DNA from: Dryococelus australis
Lineage: Eukaryota; Arthropoda; Insecta; Phasmatodea; Phasmatidae
Reading direction: 5' to 3'
NCBI GenBank assembly: GCA_029891345.1
Contig: CM057009.1
Coordinates: 285,582,966 to 285,646,965, forward strand
Length of the DNA stretch: 64,000 bases
This document shows positions 44,946-61,530 of this stretch, one piece after another (the stretch's first letter is position 1; the number at the start of each line of letters is the position of its first letter). Made by a program: the position numbers and the translations under genes. Below the pieces are notes generated by a model, which saw nothing but the letters and a program-made list of their open reading frames with translations, was not told where the DNA came from and did no database searches.

Positions 44946-47290
44946 TAAAAAATTTAAGAAAGTTCAGCAGTGCCTTTCTTGAAAAAGTCTACATTTTTTA
45001 TTTTGTTTGCCACTGGGATTGATGTTTTTGTTGATAACACCATGCTAAAATTTTTTTTTTCTCAAATTTTTCCACTATACTTTAAAATGTCCTTTTACAC
45101 TTTGTTAACGTTGAGAAAACAATACAAAGTGAATGACCCGAGCCGCCGGTCGATAAACTGGCAAGACGTGGTGTTGTATTTGGATAATGGTGTGGAGGGG
45201 GGAGGGGGACTGAGGCCTTGTCTGAAATGACAAATTCGTTATTTCGTAAGTTACCAATTTGTAAGTTTCACTTCGGGCAATGTCGACAGTAACTTTTTGT
45301 AGCACTCGTGGCAACACTTTCTTGCTTGTTAAAACATGCCTATTGTATTATATGAACAGTTATTTGTTTTAATAAAAAATTATTAACACATTTTTGCATG
45401 TGTTTTTTAGATAAAAAAAAACATGGGGCTTTGTCGTTTTGTATTTTTGCTAACAGCTCAAGAGACAAACTACGAAATACCAAATAACAGAATGTGCTAC
45501 CATTTTTGTATACAAAATCGGGTCACGTGATCATTTTATTAACAAAATATGCCATTTTGTACACTGCCTCCAGGGGGTCAGATACACGCTTCACAACGGG
45601 CGGAAATTGATGACTAATGCAGGTCTCTGTGTCAGACTGATAGTTTAAAGAGATAAACGTCAGCTCACGTAGCACAGCGATAGATGAACATGGTACCGCT
45701 GTTTGTTAAATGACACATGTTACAGCATCACCTTGCCGCAGAAGATACAGTAGACTTAGAGAAAAGTCAAAAAGCCAAATGGATAAGCCAAAAACCGGTT
45801 AAGCGAAGCATGTATGAACGGGAGTGTACAGTAAAAACATAAAAAGTATTTTACACACACAAGACCCTTTAAATCAACATTATTAAATTAAAATATTAAT
45901 TTAATAAGTGAACAGAGAATTTAATCTTCGGGCGCTTGGCCGGGCATATGCCGGAACTACCACAGTTGTTGACTTAGGTTTTTAACAGAACTGGAAAATG
46001 AAAATATGCCCTTTACAAATAAAATAAGTATGACACAAACTATGTAAAAATATCAAAGGAATTTAGAGTTTCAAGAAACACTGATTTGTAAATATACATA
46101 GGCCATGTGGATGTTTACTTTAGACTCTGCTTTCTGGGGGACGCAACACTTCACAACAATAAACACACATAATGTTGTTTACTCTTGACGAGGTGGGTTG
46201 TTTGGGTCATAGAACAGTTCACTGACCCATTCCTGCAAGAACGATTCTGGAGACACACACATTAACACAACTCATGCATAGCAGGTGCACGATCGGAGCA
46301 GCATTGGCCTGCCTCCTGTGCGGGACAGTGAGGATGACATCAACTGGTTTTGTTAGTTTTAAGGAATTCTTCTGTAATATTTTGCCTTGTACTCGTATGC
46401 ATGTTGTTATGACTTAAAGGGTTTTGTTAATTTTAAGTATTCTTTTGTATGTTTTTTTTTTTTTTTAGCGTACTCCTGTAAACATTGTTTGTAATTTGAA
46501 GGGTGGGTAAATTTAAGTATTGTTGGTATGATTATTTTACAGTGCACTTCCACTCAACGTTATAGTGATTCCTTGTGTTTGTATTGTTCAATACCATTTT
46601 CATCTCTGCTCATTTGACATCTTTGCTCGTGTGGTCCATGGGGCCGCCACTTCCGGCAGCATGCACATACTCTGATTCTGGCGGCCATCAGGCAGTCTCG
46701 TCTCTGAACTTGTGCCGGATGAACGCGTGCCATGTGGCCTGTGGGCACTTCACTATTGCTCTCACTGATATTGTAGTTCTGGTCATCTTTTGGCCCATCC
46801 ACCTCTCCGGGGCTCTTAACTTAATATTTTCTACGGTGAGGCGTTTTACAATGTGTGAACTTGTAATTTCTACCTGAGCCAAATCATACGGGACTTCACG
46901 TTAATTTGAGTGCAGCCGCCAGGCTATTTGACATTGTAACATTTTTGTGTGTATTTTCTGTACCACCTGAAACTATAATATATAACTTTTTTGTTAAATA
47001 CATGTCAGATAGCACCCAATTCTAACGAGCACGTGGTAGAGTTCATTTGTGTAGTGTAGCACCTTCCCAGTTATGTTACTAGTGTAAGGCTTGTTCTACA
47101 GCTAACAGCAGAACAGAAGTACAAGGGTATGTATGTTCCAGCCTCAGATAAGCAGCCACGTGTCAGCGTTACACCCTATTAAAGTCTCTGCCTACTGCGT
47201 GGCCGTGTACATATTCACAGCCTGGTGCCCTGGGAATTTATGTTTAAACATTTAAATTTATTACCAGTTGACGCCAGTTACAGTACGGGA
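44946..47290. other. Unassigned intron DNA, possible LTR end near 47.2 kb
   Basis: Mostly AT-rich without coding similarity. Near 47175-47245 a CTATTAAAGTCTC word and a following CACAGCCTGGTGCCCTGGGA resemble an LTR end plus primer site (TGGTGCC). They sit just upstream of element E, so they may be its 5' LTR boundary with most internal sequence deleted. Weak evidence. Confidence 0.35.
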
Positions 47291-47339
47291 GGATAGTAAT
47301 TCAATGTTCTTTATCTTGTGATTTATCACCTACTTGGTG

Positions 47340-48260
47340 TGATGAGGGTATTAGGAATAATGAGCTAAATGATCCCACTTTGCAGCCATTACTGGGATGT
47401 AAAGAAGCTGGCTGTCTGCCAAAATGGGAAGAGGTATCCGGCTTGAACGCAACAGTCAAAGCATACTGGGCACAATGGAATTCTCTCATACTGAAGAATG
47501 GTGTGCTGTACAGGAACTGGGAAAGTAATGATGGGAAACACACACACACACACACACACTTGCAGTTGATTCTTCAAGAACACAGGGATCCCGAAGTCTT
47601 AAAGGAACTACACAACACTGCAGTCAGTGGGCACTTTGGGTTTAACATGACACTCAACAGAGCTAGACTGAGATTCTACTGGCCTTGTTGTCGGGAGGAC
47701 GTTGAGAAGAAGTGCCAAAAGTGTGACACCTGCATCGTGAGGAAGGGCCCAACGACCTAGGGACAAAAGTGTGACACCTGCATCGTGAGGAAGGGCCCAA
47801 CGACCTAGGGACAAGGTCACCTCCAGAATTACCAAGTTAGAGCCCCATTCTAGATGATGGCAGTAGATATTCTGGGTACCTTGCCTGTCACAGAGACAAG
47901 TAATCATTATCTTCTGGTGGCCCAATATTATTTTACTAAGTGGTCTGAGGTCACTCCCTTTCCAAACCAAGAAGCCGTGTAGTGTAGCTGATGCACTCAC
48001 TCATAGAGCATGTATTCTCTAGGTTTGGTATGCCACTAGAAATTCATTGTGACCAGCGAAGAAATTTGGAAATTGTGGTGTTCCAGGAGGTTACAGAGTT
48101 TCTGGAGATGAAAAAGACTTGGATGACATCCTTACACCATCATTTAGATGGAATGGTTTTGAGAGGCTTAAACCGCACTCTTGAGCAATGCCTATCTATT
48201 TTTGTGGCAGACAACCAAATAGACTGGGATTCAAAGTTTCCATTGTGTTTCTCTCAGGTT
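47340..48260 (+). pseudogene. Gypsy element E: integrase remnant
   Basis: The frame 47380-47757 has a pre-integrase segment (WEEVSGLNATVKAYWAQWNS, then LKNGVLYRNWES) typical of insect Gypsy elements. The zinc-binding head follows: LKELHNTAVSGHFGFNMTL gives His-His, and KKCQKCDTC gives Cys-Cys. An in-coding CA microsatellite (47539-47560) interrupts the spacer between them. The core continues after a stop: VDILGTLPVTETSNHYLLV with the first Asp near 47865, then after a frame change PLEIHCDQRRNLEIVVF (second Asp) and DGMVLRGLNRTLEQCLS, where the expected catalytic Glu is Leu. The domain ends near 48250. RT and RNase H are absent. Confidence 0.8.
47716..47811 (+). repeat. Perfect 48-bp tandem duplication
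   Basis: The unit CAAAAGTGTGACACCTGCAT... ending ACCTAGGGA is repeated without a mismatch at 47716-47763 and 47764-47811. It covers the second half of the integrase zinc head. Forty-eight is a multiple of three, so the duplication itself keeps frame, but each copy carries the stop TAG. The perfect identity implies it is much younger than the element. Confidence 0.9.
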
Positions 48261-48305
48261 AACTCAGGGTGTGGTAAACCTTCCAGACCAAGGCCAGCGA
48301 TTAAG

Positions 48306-48598
48306 CACAACAGGCCTCCGAGCCAAGTCTGTCATGAAAGTCAGGAGTTTGGGTGACTGTGCTGCCTTAAGTGATATATAATGAGCCAGAAGAGCAACGA
48401 GTAATGACAGAAGTGACCAACGGGAGTAAAATCTGTGACCGCGAGCATCTGTGTATTGAAGAGTGTGACGTTAAATATTGTGCTCACTGAGAAATGGAAA
48501 GAGCAATAGTAGAGATAGATATTTTAATTTTTTAAATTTTTTTATTAAGACCTCCACCCCTCACAAATTTGGATATGCTCCTCTGGCATCTTGTAACA
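48306..48598 (+). repeat. LTR related to element C, internally deleted
   Basis: Matches 37367-37817 at the left end (CAACAGGCCTCCGAGC) and over the last ~125 bp (TTAAATATTGTGCTCA through GGCATCTTGTAACA). It is about 160 bp shorter because of an internal deletion. The terminal TG is now CA on the left through transitions. It lies about 50 bp after the truncated integrase of element E. No target duplication was found. Confidence 0.65.
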
Positions 48599-51500
48599 AT
48601 ACTTTAAAATTGCAGTTAGTTAAGGAATACCTATATTTCACTTATATACTTGGTAAGTTACATATTTAAAATTGCTTCATAAACTAAATAATAACATTTG
48701 TAGTGCTATCAAAAGATTATTATTATTAAATCAGTTTATAATCCCTATCTCTAAGGATAGTTCGACAGCAAAATACTGTGATGTATATGTCGTTCTGTGC
48801 AGAATCATAAGTACTCCAGGGTTTTATAATTTTAGTTATATGAAATCCTCTATATTTCTTGTTTGAGAATTAGTTACCTCTAGCAGCTGTGCTGTCAGGG
48901 CAACAGTACGAATGAGTACTCTGTACCTCGAAAGAGATGTAGTCATCACTTTGTTGTCGCAGCACCTTGATGTGGCCTGTGAGTGGCTTACATCTTTCAC
49001 CCCGCATGTTTGCATCATGAGAGTTGCATCAACATCCGCATGCGAACTAGTTATGTGTGCAAGTGCACTTGTTATACTTGCATTCAATTTTGGGCGAGAA
49101 ATATGAATAAAAAGTGCTAGTTCGTATTGTGAATGATTACGTGAGTGATTATGTGAAATATATGTGCGCGCATGTGCCGACCGGCGTGAAGTCTTTCTGG
49201 CGGCTGGTTCCTATAAAGTGTATTACCATTAACAGGTACTGGAAAGAAGTAGAGCATTTAATTTAATTATTGTTATAGTGAGCAATGAGAAAACAAGTAA
49301 TATTTAGCCTCTACATCTGACTACTATAAATACTATAAACTCAGACAAGTTCAATTGGATTATTTAACCGTAAAATGTAGTGGAACCCAGGTGAGGAAGG
49401 ATCAAATTCTTGTGTGCTCTGTGGTCATATTTCAGATTTACCCCCATCCGTTTTTGAATTTCCTATTAAAATAGAAGTATCTTTATAAATAATACTTAAG
49501 AAAAAATCTAAGTTTTTTCACCAAAGGTGGAATTTTTCAAATGCGACAAAATTAAGCACAGCTCTGCACTCTCTTTAATTGTTAGTGGGCCCAATTTCAT
49601 ACATTATCACAACATGCAAAAGTGTACTACAAAGGAAGCAAGGTGACAAAAGAAAACTGTTTGCAAGAGGGTAGAAATAGAGGAGCCTCCACCAGTGTAA
49701 TAACCCTCTTGTTATTTGCATAAGAGTTATCAGATATTATGTTGAGCAGCACTAAGGATTAGGAGCATGACATTAATAAGCACCAGAATATGTTGGATCT
49801 GGCTTCACTTTAAATTTTTGAGCACATAAGCTTTTAAAAATATTACAATACAGTATCCGTTAAGCAGCTACTTAATATATGTCATAGGTGTAGTTTATCT
49901 TGGAAATGTTACAAGCATTAGCCACTGCGTCCCTTCTTATACTCCAGAGGGGTTACTGACCTACCACTGATCAGCTAGTCACTTCTCATAGTCGACTGTC
50001 GGTCAAGGGCTCTCGCAGATTGCAGCTGCCTCCTGTGCCAGCCCCAGGGTTTGCTGTTGCCGGAAGACAGAAGACACAAGACCTTTCACCTGCTACGTGC
50101 ATGCCTTTTCATTGATGCCACTAGCCAAGATTATCCCACCGCGGTGGCTGTGATTGTTTGCTGTTGCAGCATCGTGCCTCTCATAACACTGCTTGGCTAC
50201 TCGGCTCTGGTGCATCTCTGCGGTTTCTGTATTGTGCCGCAACAACACACAAACTGCCGTGACAGCATCAGTTTTTTATTCACCATCAATTTTCATTTAA
50301 GCATTTGTGTTCTTTTCAGCTGGCTAACTTTGTTTTGGTCTCATTTGAAATCTTATTAGGCCTTACTCTCAAGTATGATTTATCAGGTATTACTGCAGTC
50401 TCTTTTTTTTCTTTCTCTCAAATACAAGCATAACTTAAAGAAAAGCCCTTTTTCTTTATATCTCTTTTTTTTCGTTTTTAGACACCACTACTATTATGTC
50501 CTGTTTTAATAATGTCTTTTACACCTTTACTGGGTAAACTCAAGTCTCAAAGGTGTAATTTGAATGTAATTTCCCAACGAGCAAGATTTTTTACTGCTCT
50601 ATTAAAACAGTATGCAATTCAAAATTATGTACAGTCATTAGAAGAACTGCAAAACAATGCAGTCTCACCAAAGATGTTAAACTAAAGTCACCTCCCTTCC
50701 CCATTTTCCCCTCAAAATAAAATAAACAGACCTCCTGTATATTTACTTGGCCATTACAAATATAAAACAGGTTGTAGTGCCAACCTAGCTATAATATCCT
50801 ACATTGATTACTAAACAGAACTTAGAAGTTAGCTAACTTCAGTCTTTCAGCACCTGCCATGATAGGAAGTCTGGGAAACACGAGGAAAATGAAATTGTAG
50901 ATTGGACTCATAACATTTGTTTACAAATGTTGTTTTCTTCAATGAGAGAACAGCTGTGACAGAAGGATACATTGTGGCCCTGCTACATTTCTATAACTGT
51001 CAAAATTTCCCCCACCTGAAATGGACAGGTTAGTAAGTCATATGCATTATAATGACGAAGTAAGTAAAAAAATTTTTTTCGCTGTAACCTAGAAACCTTA
51101 CAATGACCTAAGTATTTGATTCATTTAATATTAACTACAGTCTTATTTTATTGCCTTCTATATTTCTCATAATAGTGAGAGGTTTGAGAGGCCTTTAACA
51201 TTGGAGTCATGAGACTCCATGAAGGTGAAAAAAAGGATTGTGAGGCAGCACCAGAGAAGAAAAACACTTTGTAATGGAATTAATCAATATTTTTAATCAC
51301 TGTAAATTTATTATAAATTGAACACATTAATTTTGTCCAAACAAGACTATTCTTTCTTTTTCTAGTTAATTAATTTTGACAAAAAAAATTTTCTTAGCCA
51401 TTAATTAAGTTTTGATAAAGTAAATTTTTCTAGGGAGGTGTATCAAAAAACAAAAATTTTTTGAATATCCAAAATGGTTCACATCACCAGATGGATACAA

Positions 51501-51755
51501 GGCTACCAGAAGAAAGTTTCTTTTGATCACTGGTTGCCTGCTATCAGTCATGCATGTTCAGCTTCTTGTCAGTGTTGCCAAGTACATTGCTGGTTGTGCC
51601 CTCACTCTGCCCGACTCCATGGGGTACCAAATTTCCACCTGCCAGTTGCGCCAATTTTTGTTTTGCCACCTACTCTGCAACACACTCATATGTGTCAGTT
51701 TTCATGCATAAATAACAAAGAGTACCTTAACATTCTTGCAAAAGCATGTAATTCG
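48599..51755. other. Unassigned intron DNA
   Basis: No domain or RNA gene was recognised. A 102-codon frame (50051-50359) in a locally GC-richer patch encodes hydrophobic residues without a known fold. It is surrounded by AT-rich DNA and has no splice or polyadenylation context to support a gene. Confidence 0.4.
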
Positions 51756-51764
51756 TGATTTGTT

Positions 51765-51870
51765 ATTCCTCTCAAAAGCATCATAGGTCCCGTAATGGGC
51801 CTTGAACCCATGACCTCTAGCCACCAGACGACCCTCCTTTCAGAAGTCCGCTTGTTTATTCCATACCATG
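51765..51870 (-). repeat. Possible tRNA-derived SINE head
   Basis: The minus strand reads GTCATGGGTTCAAGGCCCAT, which contains a B-box-like GGTTCAAGGCC. Upstream is an A-box-like GGTGGCTAGAGG. The spacing between boxes is shorter than in a tRNA and no second copy is in the window, so this is tentative. Confidence 0.25.
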
Positions 51871-52782
51871 GACGTCCGCAGCTGCATGCCCGTTCTCCAT
51901 GATACGTAGGGTATTCCCAGCTCCTGCCTTTCACCCTCTCTCCCTTGAGGTGATGACAAAAATCAAATGCAGGGCTTGTTACACACACTTAACAACTAGT
52001 GAATAGTGTACTACTAGGTGTAGAACAGGTTGTGGGGGCTAACTTATTGGGAAAATAGAACTAAGAAAAGAAAACACCAACAGTTCAGGTATGTAAATCA
52101 TAAAAGTGCCAGGATGTTGTCAAAAAAAGGATATAACAAACACCTCACAAATTATTTTACTATTTTGTAGTTCAAACTAATATATTAAAATTGATTACTT
52201 GAGTGAATGTACAGTTATTGTTTCTCACAAAACATTCATCAAAACTTGTTGAGATAGAGACTCAAGTAGGAGCAAAGAAATTTTATAATGAAAGTTTAAT
52301 ATAAAATATTTACCAGAGTGAGTATGTTGTCACCACTTGAGGTAGTAACTTACAATGTAAGAACGCACAATAAAAGCAACAAATTGAGTGAAATGCTATC
52401 TGTGATTTTCATAGAGAAAATGGCATATACTACACAGTAACATTGCTACATAAACATGGAGTGTGAAAATTTGTAAATATTAGTATAAGTGTACAAACAG
52501 TTACTATAAATTAGAATGAAAATTGAATTGTGAATGTACAAAATAACTCAAATGTATACAAAGCAATACAATTTAATTGACTGATACCACAGCTAGAATG
52601 AATTAACTTGTGCAGTGATTAGTTATTTGTTATGTGTAAAGCTGTTTTTGATGTTTTGAGGTTACTTGTCAGCACGAAGAAAACTTATATTGGCACACTC
52701 TTCAACTAAAGCAAAGGTAATTCACATTTGCATTCCTTTGATGCACTTTAATTAATCACTTTCAGAATGAAGTGTGATAATA

Positions 52783-53999
52783 CACTGACATGACAAAAGT
52801 CATGGGATAGCACTATGTAAGTGAAGGACTCGCAGCGCCACCACTGCAGAACGACTCTGCATGGCCTAAACCGGTCTCAGTTGTGGACAGGTGGTTGTGT
52901 CATTCGGATTGACTTATTTACATGCTCATGGCAAGGCGACGTGAGATCAGAGTAACTGGGCATGATTGTGGGTGCCAGAAGGATAGGACAGTCAATTTCA
53001 GAAGTCATGGAGACCTTCACAATTCCTTAATCTACGGTGTCATGTGTCTACAAGGAATATGAAAATCAAGGCGTATGATACACCGTGGACAATGCAGTGA
53101 CCGTCCAAAGTTACTTGATGATAGTGACCGGCGGAGGTTGGGTAGAATTGTCTGTGCAAACAGAGCATGAACACTTGCTCAAATCACAGCCACATTCAAT
53201 GCAGGAGGTGTCAGATGTGTATCTAGCAGATTAGTGCAACGTGAATTAGCTTCCATGGGATATGGAAACAGAAGACCCACCAGAGTGCTCTTGTTAACAT
53301 CATGTCACCGGGTACAATGCCTCACTTGGCGCTCATGAGGTTGCTAATTGGACTCTGGAAGACTGGAAACATGTGACCTGGTCAGATAAGTCATGATACA
53401 TGTTGTTTAGGGCTGATGGCAGAGTTCGGGTATGGCGCAAACCCAATGAGGCAATGGATCCCAGTTGTCAACAAGGCACCGTGCAGACTGGTGGTGGTTC
53501 CATAATGGTGTGGGGTGTGTTCACATGGCATAGTTTGTGTCCACTGGTCCATGTACCCACAAAACTCAATGGTAACCGTTAAAAAACTCTCCTTAGTGAC
53601 CATTTGCATCTGTTCATGGAATTAAATTTTTCTGACAACGATGGGTTGTTCCAACAGGATAATGCACAGTCTCATTGGGCTGTGGATGTCCAGGATTGGT
53701 TCAAAGAGCTTTCTGGAGAGTTCCAGCAAATGGAATAGCTAGCATGTTCCCCCGACATGAATCCAATCAAGCATTTATGGGACGTGGTGGAGAGAGCAAT
53801 TCGTGGTGGATAGAGCAATTCGTACCCAAGATCCTGCACTTAGACATACCAGGGATCTTTGACCAGCAATTCATTCTCCAGAGGTCTTCCGTTCACTTGT
53901 GGAGTCCATGCCCCGTCGAGTTACGGCACTTCTTCAGGCTAGAGGTGGCCCAACACATATTAGACGGGTATCTCTTCTGTGACTTTTGTCATGTCAGTG
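52783..53999 (+). mobile_element. Tc1-like transposon, 1,217 bp, TA duplication
   Basis: The left end reads CACTGACATGACAAAAGTCA and the right end TGACTTTTGTCATGTCAGTG, perfect 20-bp inverted repeats. TA flanks at 52781-52782 and 54000-54001 are the invariable Tc1/mariner target duplication. Length is normal for the family, and one transposase pseudogene fills the interior. Both ends are intact, so it could still be mobilised in trans by a related transposase. Confidence 0.95.
52928..53830 (+). pseudogene. Tc1-like transposase, inactive
   Basis: The frame starts with MARRREIRVT at 52928 and contains the paired helix-turn-helix region (ITATFNAGGVRCVSSRLVQREL, 53187-53252). The catalytic part follows: VTWSDKS with the first Asp (about 53372), GGGSIMVWGVF (53490), QQDNAQSH with the second Asp (53655), and NPIKHLWDVVERAIR (53765). 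In Tc1 transposases the third acidic residue is the Glu of NPIE; here it is Lys. Stops at about 53056, 53168, 53335, 53394, 53581 and 53738 and frame changes confirm that it is dead. Confidence 0.85.
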
Positions 54000-54079
54000 T
54001 ATATTGCACAATAGATTAAATTAAAAAATATACTTTTTTTTTCTAATGTCATTGTACTCAATTAGGGGCGGAAATAACA

Positions 54080-54800
54080 GAATGGGACAACTTGTGCATG
54101 TAAGCATTGAATTTAGTAACAGATATTGTTATAAATTTTGGATGAGAGTACTTATGAGAAAGTAAAGCTTTTACATCATATCATGGAAACAAGACATCCA
54201 ATTTCCACTAAATCTGTTATCTAGGTAATACTCTAGTAGGCCATGTAAGATATGCTATTTGAATAGATGAGTTACCCATTTTCAAAATTGTGGTCATATA
54301 GATATTTTAAGTAATACCTGCCACATATTTTGACCAAATTTGGTATGCAGTAAGTATTTATTACGAACATAAATTTGTCAATAACATTCTTATGTTGGCC
54401 ATTTTGTGAGATAGCACCACGTTAAAGATTAAGTTTTCATACAATATCTCTAGAACAATTCAATAGATAACTACCAAATTTAAGTAGTATTACAGGAGAC
54501 CATGTAAATTGGTTTGCATTGAGTGAGTCAAATACTTATTTTCAAATTGGTGGACATATAAAAATTTTATTTTAGTTTGCTGTATCTACATCACCATTAA
54601 AACCTAACTTTGTATGCTGACAGTATCTATTACAACAATCAAATGTGTCTACACAAAATAATTTATCTATAATTTTAGAAGTTAGCACAACATTGTAAAT
54701 AAACATCTTATTTTGTATCTCTGGAAATAATCAAACAATTCCTACAAATTTTGCAAACTGTGGTAATATGGCAGGTCAAAAAAAATTGGTATTTTTAAAT
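54080..54800. repeat. Degenerate tandem repeat, ~270-bp period
   Basis: Related blocks start near 54208, 54474 and 54746, each with a CTAAATCT/CCAAATTT-like start, a TAGTATTACAGGAGACCATG-like centre and a GTGGNCATAT tail. Other matches are AGATAGCACCACGTTAAAGA with AGTTAGCACAACATTGTAAA. Divergence is high. The array begins soon after the Tc1 element and has no coding content. Confidence 0.5.
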
Positions 54801-58915
<4,115 letters not shown>

Positions 58916-59946
58916 ACCTACTTGTTCACGTCTTCCTCAAAACCTATCATAGCCCAACTACAAACATCAGCTATTGTAAGCTAAATATTTCATCACCCAT
59001 CACAGCTGGGCATAGCATACTACCATCAGCAAAAAATAAAAAAAGCATCTCAACAGTGTTCTGTTTCCCATGTAAACAGTTACATATGGTGCTTCCAACT
59101 GCTTGTGCCCATTAGCCTTCACAGTAATGAGAGCTGACAAAAACCCACACGTGTGCCACATCTCAAAAAATAGATGGGTTTTATAACAAAAAAAAAAGGC
59201 CCCAAAAATGTTACGAAGAAAATGTTGGCAGCAATATTACACACGCAGAACAATGCATCAATCTGCTTGTCTCATAATGGCATCTGTTTCTTGTGAGTAG
59301 ATTTATGAACAATATATGATTGTGTGTTGTTGTGGCCACAGTGCTGCATTAACAGTGTTTCTTTTTGGATATGCCTTAAATTTCACTTAATACTGCACAT
59401 TCTGCAAGATCAGAACATGCATGTTATTAAACTTTTAAGAATTTACAAGCAGTGTAAGTACAGGTCCAAGTTGCTTGCTATTTTGCAGAATAAATATTTA
59501 TGATAGCCATCTTGACATTGGCCTTGTTTCCTGGGTGAAAGAGAGAGTAAACAAAAGAAATCCCTGGTCTCTGATAGCTTCCAAGACATAAATATATGGG
59601 TGTATGTAAACATTTAGAGAAATGTTTTGTTTGTAATTGTCATTCTATAATTAAACAACAGAACATTCACAATTAAAGTAGAAATCATTCTGTGTTACAT
59701 CATAGAAGAAGAAAATTCAATGCATAATTTATTTATAATATGTATGTAGGCATAAATCAGTGAAATTTACAAATATTCTGATAATTTTTTTAAGTTAAAT
59801 CCATGCATTCAAGTTTCTATGCAACAGGAAACAATACAGACATTGTTAAAATTTCAATTTTAAAATTGCATCCTGCCATATATATAGTTATTTATGTTAT
59901 TATTATTCTCATGTCAGAAACATACATATTCACACAGTAACAAAAA
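58916..59946. other. Unassigned intron DNA
   Basis: AT-rich with no coding similarity, RNA gene or repeat partner recognised. It separates the microsatellite from the LINE fragment. Confidence 0.4.
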
Positions 59947-60420
59947 TCAAATAATATTGGACCAAAACTTGGTCACTTCCAATGTATTTTCCAAGGCCTG
60001 ATGTAGGTCATCTTCTGTGCAAGAGACTGGTTACAGTCGACACAGGAGCATGTGTTGAACAGTCTGATCTTCTCCACAGTCATACTTGATGTTGTCGTCC
60101 TTTGTGTAGCCCCATCTTGCCAGCTTAAACTTGGATCTGCTCACTCCTGATCTCAGCTTATTCAGAGACTTCCATGTAAGCCATCTCTTGTCGTGGGTAG
60201 GTGGTAAAAGTTTCAGACACTCTTTTCCAACCATGGGGGGGGGGGGGGGGTGGGGGGGGAGGCCTTAGCTTTCCACAATTGTAATCTGGCCTTTTCAGTT
60301 GTGGTTGTAATTTCCTTTGATGTTCTTAGGAAACTCTTCCTGGACTTCATTCTGTGCATGTGCGGTTCATGCCCATGTAATAGATGAGTTCTTTCATGGT
60401 CTCTTAACAGTCTTTTGGTT
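59947..60420 (-). pseudogene. Non-LTR retrotransposon (LINE), RT C-terminal tail
   Basis: The minus strand encodes the end of a LINE reverse transcriptase ORF: KARLQLWKAKA near 60265, RWLTWKSLNKLRSGVSRSKF and KLARWGYTKDD (about 60100-60185), then CGEDQTVQHMLLC. That last is a Cys-His-Cys motif usual at the C terminus of insect LINE ORF2 proteins. It finishes with a short tail ending at a stop at 59947. A G-rich run (60235-60259) and a stop near 60030 interrupt it. Only the last ~150 codons remain, the 5' truncation typical of LINEs, or the remainder has decayed. Clade is not resolved. Confidence 0.75.
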
Positions 60421-61530
60421 TGTGTTTTTTTTTCATAAGTTTTTCAAATCATGCACAATTTAGTTAAGAGTTACAGTGCTCCTGTAGTATCCACAATTTT
60501 TTAACCAAACATCATTTAGATCAGCATTCAGTTTGAAATGATTTTAAAAATTTCTTTCATCCAGTATTAATTTTATTCTTGTATGTGGTGACTTCTGTTG
60601 CTGAGGTGGTTGGCATTAATTTCAGACTGATGTTTTGGGTTCAAATCTGGAGTAAGCTGGGGATGTATGTGTATATGACACCTTTTATGCCCATAGTCAC
60701 TATAGCAATATCTTTAAACAGTGAAGTTTGGGGTTGAAGTCATTAATATGCCATGGATATATGTGTCATTTTTAATATAAACTTAAGTTTATTTAGAGTG
60801 TAGGTTGCTTCATGGTAATTCTCATGCTATTAAAGTGTGGACATGTACAGATTTAATCAAACTCAACTTATTAAACCTTTCTTTATTACCAGTTCCTACA
60901 TGTACAAATATTAATTTAATATTCTATCTGTTAATATTTTTTCATATTTGTAATGCCACACATAATAGATACTTTTTGATTTTGAAAACAATACCTTAAT
61001 TTCTCTTGGTAGGTTTTTGTGTTAATTGAAGTTGAAAGTTAAAAATGATGTCAAAAGATAAAAAAAATTGTTCCCTTTCAGAAAATTTGGAGCTGTGAAA
61101 AAATATATGTGATTTACCTATTAGCCTTCCAAACTTTACCAGTTATGTGTGCAATGGTGCATAGTTTTTTTGAGAAGTATCAAATAGTGGTGATAAAATG
61201 ATCAGAAACCTAATGTTCGACCTGCTTCAAGCTAACAAGTTTTTATAACATAGGTAGTTTATGGTTCACTATGTTTTCTCCTGTAGTAAGAAAATGTTTA
61301 TATAACTTAAAATGGAATTGTGATCATGCTAACATTAATATAAATGGTTTAATATTGTTACTTTCAATAAACATACTTCCACAAGTTAGATATTTGTATG
61401 GATTTAACATATATGTATTTTTAAATTTCCTATTTTATTTTGATTATTTATTAAATTGAATTATGTAGCATTTTTAATAAAAATTAATAATTTTATTTTC
61501 ATAGTCAATGTTTTCTTTTCCTTTATGTAG
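60421..61530. other. Intron end upstream of second ASAP exon
   Basis: AT-rich sequence. At 60595-60660 there is a possible tRNA-derived SINE head: GAGGTGGTTGGCATTAAT as A-box region and GGGTTCAAATCTGG as B-box, spaced about as in a tRNA. The 3' splice site TTTTCCTTTATGTAG ends at 61530. Confidence 0.4.

Noticed and set aside
46575-46877. 100-codon plus frame
   Set aside because: No domain, no gene context; overlapping minus frames of similar length.
50051-50359. 102-codon hydrophobic plus frame
   Set aside because: Hydrophobic but without signal-peptide/topology logic or similarity; kept as unassigned.
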